This document shows, piece by piece, positions 5,742 through 5,830 of a DNA stretch of 5,830 nt (its first letter is position 1; each line of letters opens with the position of its first letter). The position numbers and the translations under genes are program-made. Under the pieces are notes generated by a model that did no database searches, was not told the DNA's origin, and saw only the letters and a program-made list of their open reading frames with translations. Source of the DNA: Acidobacteriota bacterium (GTDB taxonomy: Bacteria > Acidobacteriota > Terriglobia > Terriglobales > Acidobacteriaceae); NCBI GenBank assembly GCA_003225595.1, contig QIAR01000265.1, forward strand, positions 1 to 5,830, written 5' to 3'.

Positions 5742-5830
5742 CTACTGGATCTGTATCACACTCTCGGGCGCGCTCGATTTGATCTCCTCCACACGCGCCA
5801 TCACCTTGCGCGCAAATTCGTACAATGACT
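5742..5830 (-). CDS. Possible C-terminal end of an unidentified protein (5' end beyond the right edge)
   Basis: Reading the minus strand from the right edge gives 28 codons ending in TAG at 5744-5742. The peptide, which ends in VEEIKSSAPESVIQIQ, looks like the charged helical tail of a cytoplasmic protein. About three quarters of its codons end in G or C. The fragment is too short to name. A competing plus-strand reading frame covers the same bases but has an unlikely composition rich in Arg, His and Cys. If real, the gene converges on the oxidase gene. Confidence 0.4.
   Translation of the reverse strand, partial: SLYEFARKVMARVEEIKSSAPESVIQIQ

Noticed and set aside
5592..5828. A 78-codon plus-strand open frame after the oxidase
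   Set aside because: It overlaps the oxidase stop, has no ribosome binding site, and is rich in Arg, Cys and His with no familiar motif. The minus-strand reading at 5742-5830 looks more like protein.

Overview
The window reads as a chromosomal segment of a moderately GC-rich bacterium, most likely an acidobacterium. That placement is inferred from the protein sequences and from the order hrcA-grpE-dnaJ-rsmE-helicase; no database search was possible. I see no phage, transposon, CRISPR, tRNA or rRNA sequence. The content is largely conserved housekeeping, and I found no previously undescribed system.

Layout. From the right, the minus strand carries a heat-shock cluster: hrcA (4194-3154), grpE (3157-2546), dnaJ (about 2489-1353), rsmE (1167-454), then the first 134 residues of a UvrD/Rep/PcrA-type helicase (404-1) that leaves the window on the left. 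Upstream of hrcA, a divergent intergenic region leads to a plus-strand FAD-dependent amine oxidase of the monomeric sarcosine oxidase family (4463-5599). At the right edge, 5830-5742 on the minus strand may be the last 28 codons of another gene.

How the genes fit together. HrcA is the repressor of class I heat-shock genes. GrpE is the nucleotide-exchange factor and DnaJ the J-domain co-chaperone of DnaK, so the first three genes encode a regulator and two DnaK partners. dnaK is not here, although in the classical Firmicutes order it lies between grpE and dnaJ. RsmE (16S rRNA methylation) and the helicase are probably co-transcribed neighbours without a direct chaperone role. The oxidase is an unrelated, divergently transcribed metabolic gene.

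Regulation. A well-formed sigma70-type promoter (TTGACA, 17-bp spacer, TAGAAT; 4370-4342, minus strand) lies upstream of hrcA. An imperfect CIRCE-like inverted repeat (4372-4397) abuts its -35 box, which suggests HrcA autoregulation. The hrcA leader contains an imperfect 22/21-bp tandem duplication. A second, exact 14-bp tandem duplication sits just before dnaJ. dnaJ has no ATG, GTG or TTG start that would preserve the complete J domain, so an AUU or CUG start is proposed.
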